The notes below the pieces were generated by a model that did no database searches, was not told the DNA's origin, and saw only the letters and a program-made list of their open reading frames with translations. From Pogostemon cablin (lineage: Eukaryota > Streptophyta > Magnoliopsida > Lamiales > Lamiaceae): DNA of 64,000 bases. Shown piece by piece: positions 48,618 through 59,129 of this stretch. The DNA lies in the NCBI GenBank assembly GCA_023678885.1, contig CM042996.1:9544602-9608601 (forward strand), written 5' to 3'. The position numbers were made by a program, and so were the translations under genes. Positions within the stretch are counted from its first letter, which is position 1, and each line of letters starts with the position of its first letter.

Positions 48618-49006
48618 TTATAAATTATACCCTCTCCATGTTATAATAAACTTCATCGTTATTATAAATATGGAATTTAAAAAAATTTTATTTTTTGAAA
48701 ACTTTATTGATTTTTGGAGGGTAATATAATATTTTTATGTGATAAATAAAATATAAAGTATATTAAGTGTGTTAGGTGGGAATAGAGATGACAATGAGAC
48801 GAATATTTCTAGGTACCCGATCTACCCAAACTCTAATGAGTAGGGTACTGGTAGTTGTGAAAAATATCATTAGGGTTTGGGACGAGTACGAGTAATGCCT
48901 CAAATACCAGTAGGTATCCCGATTATATGGAGTATATAATTTTTATAAAATTTAATATATATTATGTAATTTATACTATATGATAAGATATTTTATAGAG
49001 TTGGTT

Positions 49007-49277
49007 TTGCGTACTCGGGGACACACCGTGCGCTTTTAGAATTTAGTATTATGAGTAATGATACATTATTTTCTTCTAAAGAGTATACACTTTAATTAAT
49101 AAGGGTATATCATTTTGTTCTAAAGAGTATGCACTTTTCAATAATATTTTTTTTATTTTTCTTCAGAAAATAAAGGGTATACATTTTTATACTAAAAGAT
49201 ATACAATTTAACACAAAATTCTAAAGGCGCACGGAGTGTGCCTCGTGTGCCCGGGTGCTCATAAGTTTTTGCCTATT
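49007..49277. mobile_element. GC-rich inverted-repeat element nested in the hAT element
   Basis: Left GTACTCGGGGACACACCGTGC and right GCGCACGGAGTGTGCCTCGTG...GGGTGCTCATAAG are inverted. Inside are AAAGAGTATACACTT repeats similar to those in the CACTA tandem array. Same family as 39124-39299 and 40985-41166. Confidence 0.55.
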
Positions 49278-49499
49278 TTATATATTTAATTAATAGTTAT
49301 AAGTTTTATTTAGGGAGGATTAATACTAGGTACACTAAAAAAATCCTTAATTATTATGAGATACAAACATACAAAATATTACTACTAACTACAAAAATAT
49401 ATAGTGATATTTCAATATTACCCTTACAATGTGCTGCACATAAATGTTTGTGCGCAATAAAAGTGTGTGTAGTAAAAAAAAGTATATGCAGTAAAAAAG

Positions 49500-49582
49500 T
49501 GTGGTGGTTCGGCGGTGGCGGTGGCTGTCCGGCGGTGGCCCCGCGAGCGGCCGGCAGCGGTCCGGCAGTAGTCCGGCGGTGG
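49500..49582. repeat. GC-rich GGCGGTGG/CCGGC minisatellite patch
   Basis: About 80 bp of GGCGGTGGC, GTCCGGCGG and CGGCAGC units in an otherwise AT-rich element. It may be a captured fragment of a Gly/Arg-rich coding or promoter region. Confidence 0.5.
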
Positions 49583-50319
49583 GTGAAGGTTTAAGATTTG
49601 TGGTTTAAAAGTGTATGTGTTTAGGGTTATATTTGATATTTTATTTTATTATTTTGTATGTGAGAGTAATTATTTTAAATCAATGTATCTCACAGTAATT
49701 ATGGGTATAAAGTGTGTACCTACAAGTAATTTTTCCTTTTATTTAATTATATTTATTAAATATTTATTTAAAATAATACAATTTATATTATATTTTTTAT
49801 ATTTAATTAATAATAATGTAATTTTCATTATTATTTATTTAGACAATAAAAAATATAAATATGTATAAAATAAATGAATTTTAAACTGGTATGGGTACCC
49901 GCGGGTATTGATAAACAGTAATGGAACGGGTACGGATACCATAATAAATTTTTTAAATTGGACGGATACGGATATGGATAGTTGTTTTTTAATTGGATAC
50001 GGGTACGTGTACCACAAAATAAGCGGATACCCTACCCGTTGCCATCCCTAGGTGGCAGTGGTAAATTTGTAATTAAGATGTACTTTTAGCGATGCGGACT
50101 GATGTGATATTACTCTTTTTGGATGGTTAAGTTTAAAAAGGGACGGACGAAAATGGAAAATATAAAGTTTATTATGGGATATAGAGAGTGATATTTTTAT
50201 AAATAAGTTAAAATTAAAAAATAATTATTTTAACTATTATATTTATTGACTTAATTTAATTAAATAAATGTTTAAGTATAATATTTCATTTTTAATATAA
50301 TACTCCTATAAAAATAATA

Positions 50320-50575
50320 CTCCCTCCATCCCATTGAAATATATATGCGTTTTTCATTTTGGTCCGTCTCAATACAAGGTGTGCATTCTCCTTTTTGGTA
50401 AAGGAACCCACACATATTTATTATTTCTCTCTTCATGGACCCACATGTTATACTAATACAACTACTCACTTTACATTAAAATATTATTTCTCTCACCTCA
50501 CTATATGTTAAAATATTATATCTCTTAATTTACGTACAAAAAGTAAACGCGTACGTTGTAACGGGATGAAAGAAG
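50320..50575. mobile_element. Stowaway MITE, 256 bp
   Basis: CTCCCTCCATCCCATTG after TA and the inverted TAACGGGATGAAAGAAG before TA. It lies about 140 bp downstream of the proteinase inhibitor stop codon. Confidence 0.8.
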
Positions 50576-50711
50576 TAATTTAAATATAATCATAATATAT
50601 TTTTTCCGTGATGACGCTCGGTAAATTTAGTTTAATTTATTTCATGAAAATAAAAGTCTTTATTATTTATTATTATGATTGGTGGTAATTATTACTCCTA
50701 TTCAACTTATT

Positions 50712-50905
50712 CTATCCAATGTTAGGAGCTCGAACCACATGACCATTGTTGTCAACCCACACCCAAACACGGTCGCAGCGGAAGTCTTTCGTCACTGGAG
50801 TTCCATCTTTGAGGACAATCGCATTCACGTTTTTGTTCTCCTTCTTGATCACCTCCTTCGCACTTTCGCCGTCGGCACCCACCAACTCTGGCCACGAATT
50901 CTTCC
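50712..50905 (-). CDS. Potato type I serine proteinase inhibitor, main exon
   Basis: The minus strand reads KNSWPELVGADGESAKEVIK and continues to TPVTKDFRCDRVWVWVDNNG and HVVRAPNIG before TAG at 50714-50712. This is a complete potato inhibitor I domain (PF00280), a small secreted or vacuolar defence protein that blocks serine proteases. The reactive-site loop is PVT-K-D-FRCDRV. By alignment to eglin-type inhibitors, P1 is Lys, which predicts trypsin-like specificity. The exon contributes 63 residues, so with a short first exon the protein would be the usual 65-75. The acceptor is GGTGCAG|GG at 50906/50905. No damage is seen in this exon. Whether the gene is expressed depends on exon 1, described separately. 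Confidence 0.85.
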
Positions 50906-51075
50906 CTGCACCAAAAAATTATAAGAGACCACTCCGCTGATCTAAACTGGACATAATAACTGAAAATTCTTCTATCTATAAAATTGAAAATAGATGTTTG
51001 ATTTTGAGAAGCCAAATGAAAAAACAAAAATAAAAATTATGGAAATATGAATAATTAATGGAAGGCGGTTCTTGC

Positions 51076-51127
51076 CTGGACACTGTTATTTGCAGTTATA
51101 AGCGATTTTATGACTACAATGAATCAT
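51076..51127 (-). pseudogene. Candidate first exon of the proteinase inhibitor, start codon in doubt
   Basis: The family has CPGK before SWPELVG. On the minus strand CAG TGT CCA G (51085-51076) followed by GCAAGA would splice by a GC-AG intron of 170 bp (51075-50906) to GG AAG AAT, giving QCPGKNSW in phase 1. The codon before CAG is TAA (51088-51086). The nearest in-frame ATG is at 51127 upstream of that stop. No ATG lies between stop and splice site. Either the start has been lost or the true exon 1 is elsewhere. A TATA-like AATAAATA lies at 51168-51161. Confidence 0.5.
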
Positions 51128-51617
51128 GCATCTGCTGATATTTAAAAGGGGAGAGAGGGGTATTTATTGCGCATTTGAAAAATAGTCTCTTATTAGCCGA
51201 CTTTGTTGAATGCTGATGTGGGTAACTGATACCAAGGGTCAAATTAAAACAATTGTTATGAAAAATGTGGATGACAATGAACAGAGTACTATGTTATTTT
51301 AAGTGTATTTTTACTCGTAATTAAATAATTTGAGGTAGTATGCTTTGAGACTTTGGCATATTATTACACATGAATCGATGTGGGTGGACTCGTATACGTA
51401 ATTTATATAGGAATTGATGTGGGTGGATCCGTGTGAATGACCTATACCAAGACCTATACTGGAGATACATTGGGTATTTGATTTTGAATGCAAGGATAAA
51501 AAAGTCCAAAAATTACAATTGTGTAAAAAAGATAACAAACAAAAAAATAATGGTAAAGATTTTACATAATGAATTTTGTGTATTATTTCAATTCTTCCAA
51601 TTTTTATTATTAATGTA

Positions 51618-51821
51618 CTCCCTCCGTCCATTTTTAAGATGTCCATTTTACTATTTTTGGCGTCCGATTGAGAGGTATTCATTTCCCTTTATTTAGTAAA
51701 AAAGTACACAATATGTCTCAAAACTTCCCTCTAATACAACTACCCACTTTATATATAATAATAATACTCCATAATCCACGAGCAAAAAGCAAACGGATAC
51801 CTTAGAACCAGACGGAGGGAG
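51618..51821. mobile_element. Stowaway MITE, 204 bp
   Basis: CTCCCTCCGTCCATTTTTAA after TA and the inverted AACCAGACGGAGGGAG before TA. Confidence 0.85.
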
Positions 51822-54199
51822 TAATATTGTTGGTAAAATTTATGATGCATTTAATATTTAGTTATTATAATATGTTTAATATTTTTAATTAAAATTTATA
51901 TTCTTGTCCAAATATAAATATATGTAATTAAGAGTTATAATAAATCTTGTTCTATGTTAATGTTATGTGTTATTTGTAATTATTTTTAAATAAAAATAAT
52001 ATAATAGTATTTAATTACATTAATTGAGAAGTATAATTATTTTAATAAAAATGATATTCGAATTAATGAAAAATGAAAGTGTTTCAGTAATTAGTGGTAC
52101 AAAACGTATTTAAATATTACTAAACGATACATTCGCTAAAAAAATTACTGATAAATACAAAATTATATTTTGTTTGACCCATAATATCCAACTCATCCGT
52201 ACATTAGTATACATTATTAAGATAGAACAAAAAAAAGATTAAATATAATATTTATACGAATGTACACTAGTGTGCATTCTTGAGGGAGAAACAGAAAAAT
52301 ACGCAATTATATTAAAGAACCTACTAACATATGTGCATTCTTAAAAGAAAAACAGAAAATACGCTGCATTCTTGAGGGAGAAATAGAAAAATACGCAATT
52401 ATATTAAAGAACCATACTAATGTATGTGCATTCTTAAGAGAGAAACAAAAAATACGCTATTAATTAGCGTGCATTCTTTGGAGAAAAAATCCGCAAATAG
52501 AAACAGAAAATAAGCAATTAAATTGAAGAATCCTACTAATGTACATTAGTTTGCATTTTTGAAATAGAAACAGAAAATATGCTGCATTGTTTAGGGAGAA
52601 ATAGAGAATATGCGATTAAATTGAAAAACTCTATGAATGTACATTAATGGACAAATTTTTTCACCAAGCCTAATGTATATTCGTAAACCGATTTCAATTA
52701 ATTATCCATCTCTCACCTTTGCATCATTTCAATTAATTATCCATCACCAATAATCCCACATGCACAAGGTAGATCGATTTTTCTCGATATTTTTCAATAC
52801 TAAGACGGATTATTTGTTATCTATGAAACAAAGAGGGCTCGTGGTGTGAGCGATTGATCATCTAACTATCTCAATCTGCAATCTCTCCCAAATTGAAAAA
52901 TTTTACAAATTTGCCAATTTGTGAAAACTGCTAAATTCAACTGTAACGTCTCATCCCTTCAAAATCCCAACCTTCATCTGGAAATAGAAGCTTAATTAGC
53001 TTTTTCCTACGTTAATTCTCTGCTCAAATTTCTACTTCCTATTGCTTTAGTCTTGAAGTTTTTTTCATCCTTTTTCTCTTTACCAATTATCCCACTCTTT
53101 ATAATTAAGCATCTAGCTAGCTAAGTTCACCTTCTGTTTTGTTGTAGAAAGTGAATAATCTCACTATACTAACAATTAGACTGAACAATTTATCATTAGT
53201 ATATCCTTGTAATTTTGTATGGATAGAGATGTAAATGAGTATGGCAAAAGGTGGGACAAAATCACATACTACCTAATAGCTATTTACCATACCTTATAAT
53301 CTTAAAATTGAACTTTGATAGGATACGTGCATAGCCATCGGGCACGCGGATAATCTGCATGTAAACAAATATCATATGAATATTTATTGTTTCTCAAACT
53401 TGTCTAATTCTATCGCATTGTAATAAAAATTATTTTTTAAAATAAAAATATAAATTAGGAATTAAATAATGTATTTAAATATTATTAATTAGAAACTAAA
53501 TAAATAATGCAAATACGTAATTTAAAAATTAAATAATATAAATAATATATATTTTAAAGTAGAAATATATATACATGCTACATAATTAGAAATATATAAT
53601 AAAATATAAATATAAATATGTAACTTAAAATACATACTACATATATGGAGTATATAATACTAATATATAATATAATATAATATAATATAATATAATATAT
53701 ATAATATATAATATCGGGTAATCGGGTATAAAAGGAGAACACATACCCTACTCTTACTCGTAAATTTTTTTATCGATTTCGGGTATTACCGGACCCGTTA
53801 CTCAATAAAACATTCTCTATCCGTGCTCATCATCTTAGGTACCCGTGGATAACCTAAACCGATGGGTATGGACAAAATTTTACGTACCTAAATATAGTGT
53901 TCGTACAATACTTTCATCAACAGACCATTTTTTGGCTCTTGATGAAACAATGAGTTTATGGGTACTTACAATCAATTGAAGATTGGCTATTGGGCTTTCA
54001 CTTCGATTTTTCTTTTCTTTTCTTTTTTTTCTTCTTAATTTTGGGCTGAAAAAGAACTTACTGGTCCCTTCGCTTATAGTTGTATTGATGGCGAGCCCAA
54101 TAAAATAAAAATTCTATTTTTTTCAAAAAAATTATGAGTCCGACTAGAATGCATATGGTGCACCGGTGCATCTGGACGATCTAAACCGTTAGATTACAG
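51822..54199. repeat. Repeat-rich spacer: TGCATTCTT array and hAT-like remnant
   Basis: From 52270 to 52640, units of about 95 bp with TGCATTCTTGAGGGAGAAA and ACGCAATTATATTAAAGAA recur three to four times, increasingly diverged. A TCAATTAATTATCCATC duplication lies at 52697-52746. 53226-53880 has TAGAGATGTAAATGAG at the left and GGGTACCCG-like motifs at the right, resembling a decayed hAT-like element. A TATAA microsatellite lies at 53660-53700. No gene. Confidence 0.55.
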
Positions 54200-54661
54200 A
54201 ACTGCAAATTCGTCATCTGGAAGCCTAGAAAAGACAAAGGTTGCATGATCACCACCGAAGGCAGAGTCGACCCGCGCAGCAACAGCGATCTGGTTATCCA
54301 GAATGTCAACATCATGGCGGAGGAGGCATTCCTGACCGCCCAACCGCCACACAAAGCTTTCGTTGGGTGGCCGTGGAAGGAGCTCTTGAGAACTATTATT
54401 ATGCAATCGAACATCGAGGGGTTCATCGACCCGACCGGTTGGTGACCGTGGGCTAGAAATTTTGCATTGGACACGTGTTATTATACAGAGTACGATAACC
54501 GTGGAGCCAGCTCAAATAAAATGAAGCGGGTTAAGTGGAAGGATTACAAGAACATCTCGATCGAGGAAGCTCAGAAATGGACAGGAGGAATAACTTTTGT
54601 CGGTGATGAGTGGATCAACAAAGCTGGAGTTCCATATGTTCCCACATTGATGCAAATTTAA
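54200..54661 (+). pseudogene. Pectin methylesterase 3'-part pseudogene
   Basis: One reading frame gives NCKFVIWKPRKDKGCMITTE, GRVDPRSNSDLVIQNVNI, then PWKELLRTIIMQSNIEGFID and PTGW, a stop at 54443-54445, and PWARNFALDTCYYTEYDNRG continuing to a TAA at 54659. This aligns with the C-terminal half of plant pectinesterases (TAQGR.DP...G.SIQNC, LGRPWKEYSRTV.MQS.I...I.P.GW..W, DTL.Y.EY.N.GPG). These enzymes demethylate cell-wall homogalacturonan. The conserved Arg of LGRPWK is Trp here (VGWPWK), and the N-terminal half with the catalytic Asp residues is absent. A TTACAG precedes the first codon, so this could be a lone exon. Confidence 0.8.
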
Positions 54662-54915
54662 TTAACATAGTTTGTACATTTACATTTCTTTGTACGTGGA
54701 TATATAAAATATAATTTATTTATTTATTCCCAAAAAATATTATTTTCAATTTAGTGCAGTAACTCTCAATATTATCCAATTTGACCTCACTAAAAGACAT
54801 CAAACAATAGACATTATCAGCCTATTTTATCGGACACGGTTTCCTTCTACAATCAACAGCACACCATAGAGACAACACTATTTCCCAATTCATTGAGTTT
54901 GTTGATTTAATTACA
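54662..54915. other. Spacer downstream of the pectinesterase pseudogene
   Basis: AT-rich, perhaps the old 3' UTR of the pectinesterase exon. Nothing recognised. Confidence 0.3.
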
Positions 54916-55381
54916 TGTAAATCTCACTCATTGATGAATCAAAGAAATACATACTCCCTTAGGTGTTGAGGTTATTGTATAGGGATTAAGAGCACGAACA
55001 TCCATAATAACTGAGATCAAGTTCTCCTATATAGTCAATACAAGTCGAACGATCTCAAGCGGTTCTGCTCAATACACACAAAGTGCACTAATGTGATTCT
55101 ATAGTCAAGACAAACTAATACCAAATCACACTACAACCATCCCGATAGAAGTCCCCATCTATTTCGATTGTGAGCATCTATTTATACTTTATAAGGAAAC
55201 CGATAATATGATCTTCTGCGTGTTGTCGCACAACATATTATCTATAGTATAAAGTAAGTGGACTATTGCATCGACATATAAATAAATTATAAGACGCAAT
55301 CATTTGATCAATGATTCTCATTTCAAATATTGTTAAAACAATGTTCATACTAAAACTAAACTTTTAGTATAAAATCCAACA
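54916..55381 (-). mobile_element. Possible solo LTR (Copia-like), 466 bp
   Basis: Read on the minus strand it begins TGTTGGATTTTATACTAAAA and ends GAGATTTACA, the TG...CA ends and TGTTGGA start common in plant Copia LTRs. The 5-bp flanks (TTACA and AGGAT) do not match, and no primer site follows. It may be a truncated LTR, not a solo LTR from recombination. Confidence 0.4.
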
Positions 55382-55599
55382 AGGATATCATGAGGCACTA
55401 GTTGGTCAGTATGAAGTAGCAGTTCAGCTATCCCATGGAGTGTTAATTTAATGATATTTGAGTTAGCTGGTATATCTCTAATTGGAGGTTATTGGAGGGA
55501 CGTATGGTGGCAGGGTTAAGATCAAAAGCTTTGTTTGGGTGTTTGAGACGGGGTGTTTGTCAAGAAGTCAGTTCAAAAAAGGTTCTGTGAGGAGGCTAT

Positions 55600-56450
55600 T
55601 CTAATTGTTAATGTAATTAGATTATTCTTTATAATTAATTGGATCACTCTTTCGAATTAATAAGATTACTCTTCAAGTTCTAACGTGTTTGATTTTCTGT
55701 ATTTTTCTTATTGGATTATCGAGTTTTAGAAAGATTAAAATATGGATTTTTAGTTGTTTTATGTTGATGCAAGAATTGTGTATCAAATTATACAGAAACG
55801 AACCAAAACAAGACAAATACTAATATATTTAATGCATAAGGATAAATTTTTTCTATAAAAATAATTAGGATATTCTTTTGAATTAATTAGACATTTTTTA
55901 ATTAATTTATCACTCTTTGAAATTAATTAAATTGTATGTCATCTATACTTTGTTAGATCACTCTATAAAAATAATTAGGTTACTCTTTGAAATTAATTAG
56001 GTTACTATTTATAATGAATTAAGTTACTCTAAGATCACTCTATAAAAATAATAGGTTACTCTTTTGAATTAATTAGGTTACTCTTTAAAATAAATTAAAT
56101 TAAATGCAATCTATATATTGTTAGATTACTCTATAAAAATAATTAGGTTACTCTTAGGAGATAATTAGGTTACTCTTCTATAAAAATAATTAGATTACTC
56201 TTTCGAATTAATTATGTTACACTTTATAATGAATTAGGTTTTCTATAAAAATAATTAGGTTACTCTTTCGAATTAATTAGGTGACTCTTTATAATGAATT
56301 ATGTTACTCTATGATTTAAAATTCTAATTTTCCAAAATTATGTCATGTATTGTGAAAAATTAAATTGTATACAATCTCTAAGTTAATAGATCACACTATA
56401 AAAATATTAAATTACTACTCTTTAAAATTAATTGAATCACTTCTTGAATT
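55600..56450. repeat. Minisatellite of AATTAGGTTACTCTTT units
   Basis: More than fifteen degenerate units built on ATAAAAATAATTAGGTTACTC and TTTGAATTAATTAGGTTACTC, each about 20-40 bp. The array ends right at the TTCTTGCAG acceptor of the transporter exon, so it would lie in that gene's last intron. Confidence 0.75.
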
Positions 56451-56460
56451 ATTCTTGCAG

Positions 56461-56631
56461 TTTGGGGATGTACAAGATGAGCTTGAGAGTGGAGAAACTG
56501 TCGAACAATTTGTAATAAGTTACTCTGAATTTAGACATGACTTCTGGGGATATACTGCAATAACCGTCATGATAATGGCACTGCTCTTTGTCTTCATTTT
56601 TGCCTACTCTATCAGAGCATTCAACTTCTAA
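56461..56631 (+). pseudogene. Last exon of a PDR-type ABCG transporter, isolated
   Basis: After TTCTTGCAG the frame reads FGDVQDELESGETVEQFVIS, then YSEFRHDFWGYTAITVMIMA, a hydrophobic segment, and AYSIRAFNF before TAA. This matches the C-terminus of full-size PDR/ABCG transporters (YGD.ED.L..GETV..FLR.YFGFKHDFLG.VA...., F.FAF.I...NFQRR). The last transmembrane helix is intact, but the terminal QRR is missing. No other PDR exon precedes it here; upstream are a minisatellite and an LTR-like block. It is therefore a stranded exon, possibly from the same source as the Walker A fragment at 22.5 kb. Confidence 0.75.
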
Positions 56632-57125
56632 AAGAGATAAAAATTGAAGATGTACACTGTAATTTATATTACAAATAACAGCATGAGAAAAATAATATAT
56701 TAAAAATAACAACATGTGAAAGATGATGTTATAGAATTGATGTTAAAAGATAATGTTAGTTCATACATCAATAATCGACATAAACGGGAAAAATCATGTT
56801 AGTGCCGCATATGTTACACTTTCGAATTATATCCTCTCTCAATATTAAGCAAGAATAATATAAAAGAAAAGAGAAAATAGAAAGAATAATGTGACCCACT
56901 TCATCCAGGGAGCCCAATTTCTATCCCTGACCCAGATTGACAAAAAACAAGTCCAGCTCCGTCAATCTATTTCTTCTTCTCCTTCAATTCGACGCCACCA
57001 CCGTTAAATCTAGCTCCAACCGCACCTAAACCCGCCCCAACACCCTACAAAAATCCTGAATCTCCGAGGTTACCCCACTCGCCGGCGACGCAACTAGATT
57101 TTTGGGAGCGTGAGAGCTGAAACGA
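56632..57125. other. Spacer with a GC-richer patch before the LTR
   Basis: 56940-57120 is GC-richer and Pro/Ala-coding on the plus strand (TPPPLNLAPTAPKPAPTPYK). It is a possible piece of a gene leader or captured exon that stops abruptly at the LTR. Confidence 0.3.
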
Positions 57126-58880
57126 TGTCTAATGAGTGATATTTTCACCTAAATTTTAGTGTCTTTTTGTATGTATTTTCGAATTATTTTATCCTTATTT
57201 TGTGTGTTACTTGGTTGTGTTGTGTATTTTCATGGAAATATGTAAAAATGATCTTAAACGTGTTTAAAACAGGTGAAAATGAAGCATAAACGAAAATGGG
57301 CAAGAAACGGGTTGAAATGGACCTTACTCGAGTTGCAAGGTCCAACTCGACTTGTAACTTGAGTAGTGTTGAGTGCTGAAAGTTGTCCAGAATCATACAG
57401 AGACCTTACTCGAGTTGCAATGTCCAACTCGACTTGCAACTCGAGTCGAGTTGAGGGCAGAGCAAAGTCCAAAAATTATCCAATGAGCTTACTCGAGTTG
57501 TTAAGTCGTTACTCGACTTGCAACTCGAGTCGAGTTGGGTTCAAAAGGATGTCCAGTTTCAGAGTCTCGCAACACGACCTAACAGACGAGTGCATGAGTT
57601 GCCAATACGAGTCGAGCTAGGTCAACTTGAGTTACAAGCAATGCAACTCGACTCGTGTTGCAACTCGAGTTGGGTAAGGCCAACTCGAGTTGCATATTTT
57701 TGGGCAAAAAATCTGGATTTTCACCTTCCAGTGCATGTAAGTATGGGCAAAAAGCCCAGCTAATGTTAAATTTGTGGCCCAACTTAGAGAGGGTATAAAT
57801 AGCCTCAAGTTCAACATTTAAAAAGAGATTGGAGATTCCCCAAGGGTTTTTACTTGGACACATAGATCACACACCATTTCCTCCAATTCACACTATCATC
57901 TTCATCCATTCTTCATCCATACCATCTACCTTCATTCCACCATCAAAATCACCATCCATTTGAGGAAAAGAAGCAAGGAAGAGAGGAGAATTGAAAAGGG
58001 AAGAAGAAGATTACCATTGGAGACATTCAAGCGAGTTTTCACCTAAACTTTGTATTGAATCCTTATTGTTCATCATGTTTTGTAAGGATTTTAATGTCTA
58101 TGTTAATTTCCTTTTGAATATGGTAGGCTAATCTCCCTTGTGAGATTAGCAACATGAGAGTTTTGGATAATTTTGGGATTTGTGTATTCAAATTCATATG
58201 TTGATTGGGTTAATTGATTTTCTATCATTGATGCTTTAGATCTTGATGTTTATGATGATTTGTGTGGTTTGTTGTTTTAAACATGTGATTAGATTGAGAA
58301 GTCCATTGCATATTTAGGATAATTAATTAAATCATTTTGTCATATACCTCTGTGCATTATAGATCTTAAAAAGATAGAGATGTCCTTTAGGATTTAGAAC
58401 CCTTTGATAGGACATCCTATTGGTTTGATCGAAAGGTTGATTAATCGTGTGAAGGAACTCTCATTTCAAGCTTAGTACCTAGTTGGAATTATTTGAGTGA
58501 GAACCAATCCATTGAGCTAATTGAGATTCATATCCTATCCATCTCGAGAGGGAGTTTAGGTGAGTTTAATGTTAGCCCTTAGTCTTATACCCATGATTCA
58601 TATGAACTTGATGCATTTATCCTAGGATTACCACTTCTTAATTGTTGTTAATCTCACTTTTACTTAATTTGGAAAACCACTCTTCATTTATCTGTCTTGT
58701 TTGTTGATCATTGCTTGCTTTCTTTGATTGATTTTATTTACTTGTTTGATCACACAATCCATTGATAATTCGTCTCTATAAAATTACAAGAAACGTGATA
58801 TCGCTTAAGCACTAGTACCTTCCTCCCTTTGGTTCGATAAATTCTTAAATTTGTCATCCCTACTACAAAATGACTAATCA
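57126..58880 (+). mobile_element. 5' long terminal repeat, about 1,755 bp
   Basis: Starts TGTCTAATGAGTGATATTTT and ends TGACTAATCA two bases before the primer site. It includes a TATA-like TATAAATAGCC at about 57795 and a leader with TTCATCCATTC repeats. An array of ACTCGAGTTGCAA palindromes lies at 57325-57695. The 5' boundary is inferred from the TG start and the change of sequence character. Confidence 0.65.
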
Positions 58881-58882
58881 TA

Positions 58883-58900
58883 TGGCGCCGTTGCCGGGGA
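58883..58900 (+). other. Primer binding site complementary to tRNA-Asp(GTC)
   Basis: TGGCGCCGTTGCCGGGGA is the exact 18-nt complement of the 3' end, with CCA, of plant tRNA-Asp (...TCCCCGGCAACGGCGCCA). It lies 2 bp after the LTR end, the standard position for priming minus-strand DNA synthesis. Confidence 0.9.
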
Positions 58901-59129
58901 GACAACGGTTGCTAGTAGCTTAAAGAAGGATCGTTTGGAGTAATCTTAGTAGGGACATTTTATTTATTTATTTTATTTGTTTATTATATTTGCTTTTGAA
59001 AGCTTTTGTTCTAACTTCTCTTCTTTTTGAAGGTGTATGCAAACGAGGTCACGTGGGATACAGTCAGAGCCCACTGACTTGGAAATAGAACAAACTTTTT
59101 AAAGAAGAAGAAGAAAGGAGAATAAATCA

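Larger units (their letters stand above)
48783..50050. mobile_element. Non-autonomous hAT element, 1,268 bp, with 8-bp target duplication
   Basis: Termini TAGAGATGACAATGAGACG and CCCGTTGCCATCCCTA are inverted (TAGRGATGRCAAYG). Flanks GGTGGGAA (48775-48782) and GGTGGCAG (50051-50058) match at 6 of 8 bases, as expected for an aged 8-bp duplication. Internal GGGTACCCG/CGGGTA motifs are typical of this group. No transposase. It carries the nested GC-rich element 49007-49277 and a GC-rich patch at 49500-49582. Confidence 0.75.
48630..50190. mobile_element. Mariner/Stowaway-type MITE split by a hAT insertion
   Basis: Left arm CTCTCCATGTTATAATAAACTT and right arm AAGTTTATTATGGGATATAGAGAG (ends approximate) are inverted. 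When 48783-50050 is removed, the body GTGTGTTAGGTGG...GTAAATTTGTAATTAAGATGTA matches the element at 38826-39105. Confidence 0.65.

Noticed and set aside
57184..57863. Several overlapping open frames rich in Ser, Thr, Arg and Val
   Set aside because: They translate the ACTCGAGTTGCAA repeats of the LTR on both strands and have no independent support.
58883..58900. tRNA-like sequence TGGCGCCGTTGCCGGGGA
   Set aside because: Only the 18-nt complement of a tRNA 3' end is present. It is a retrotransposon primer site, not a tRNA gene.
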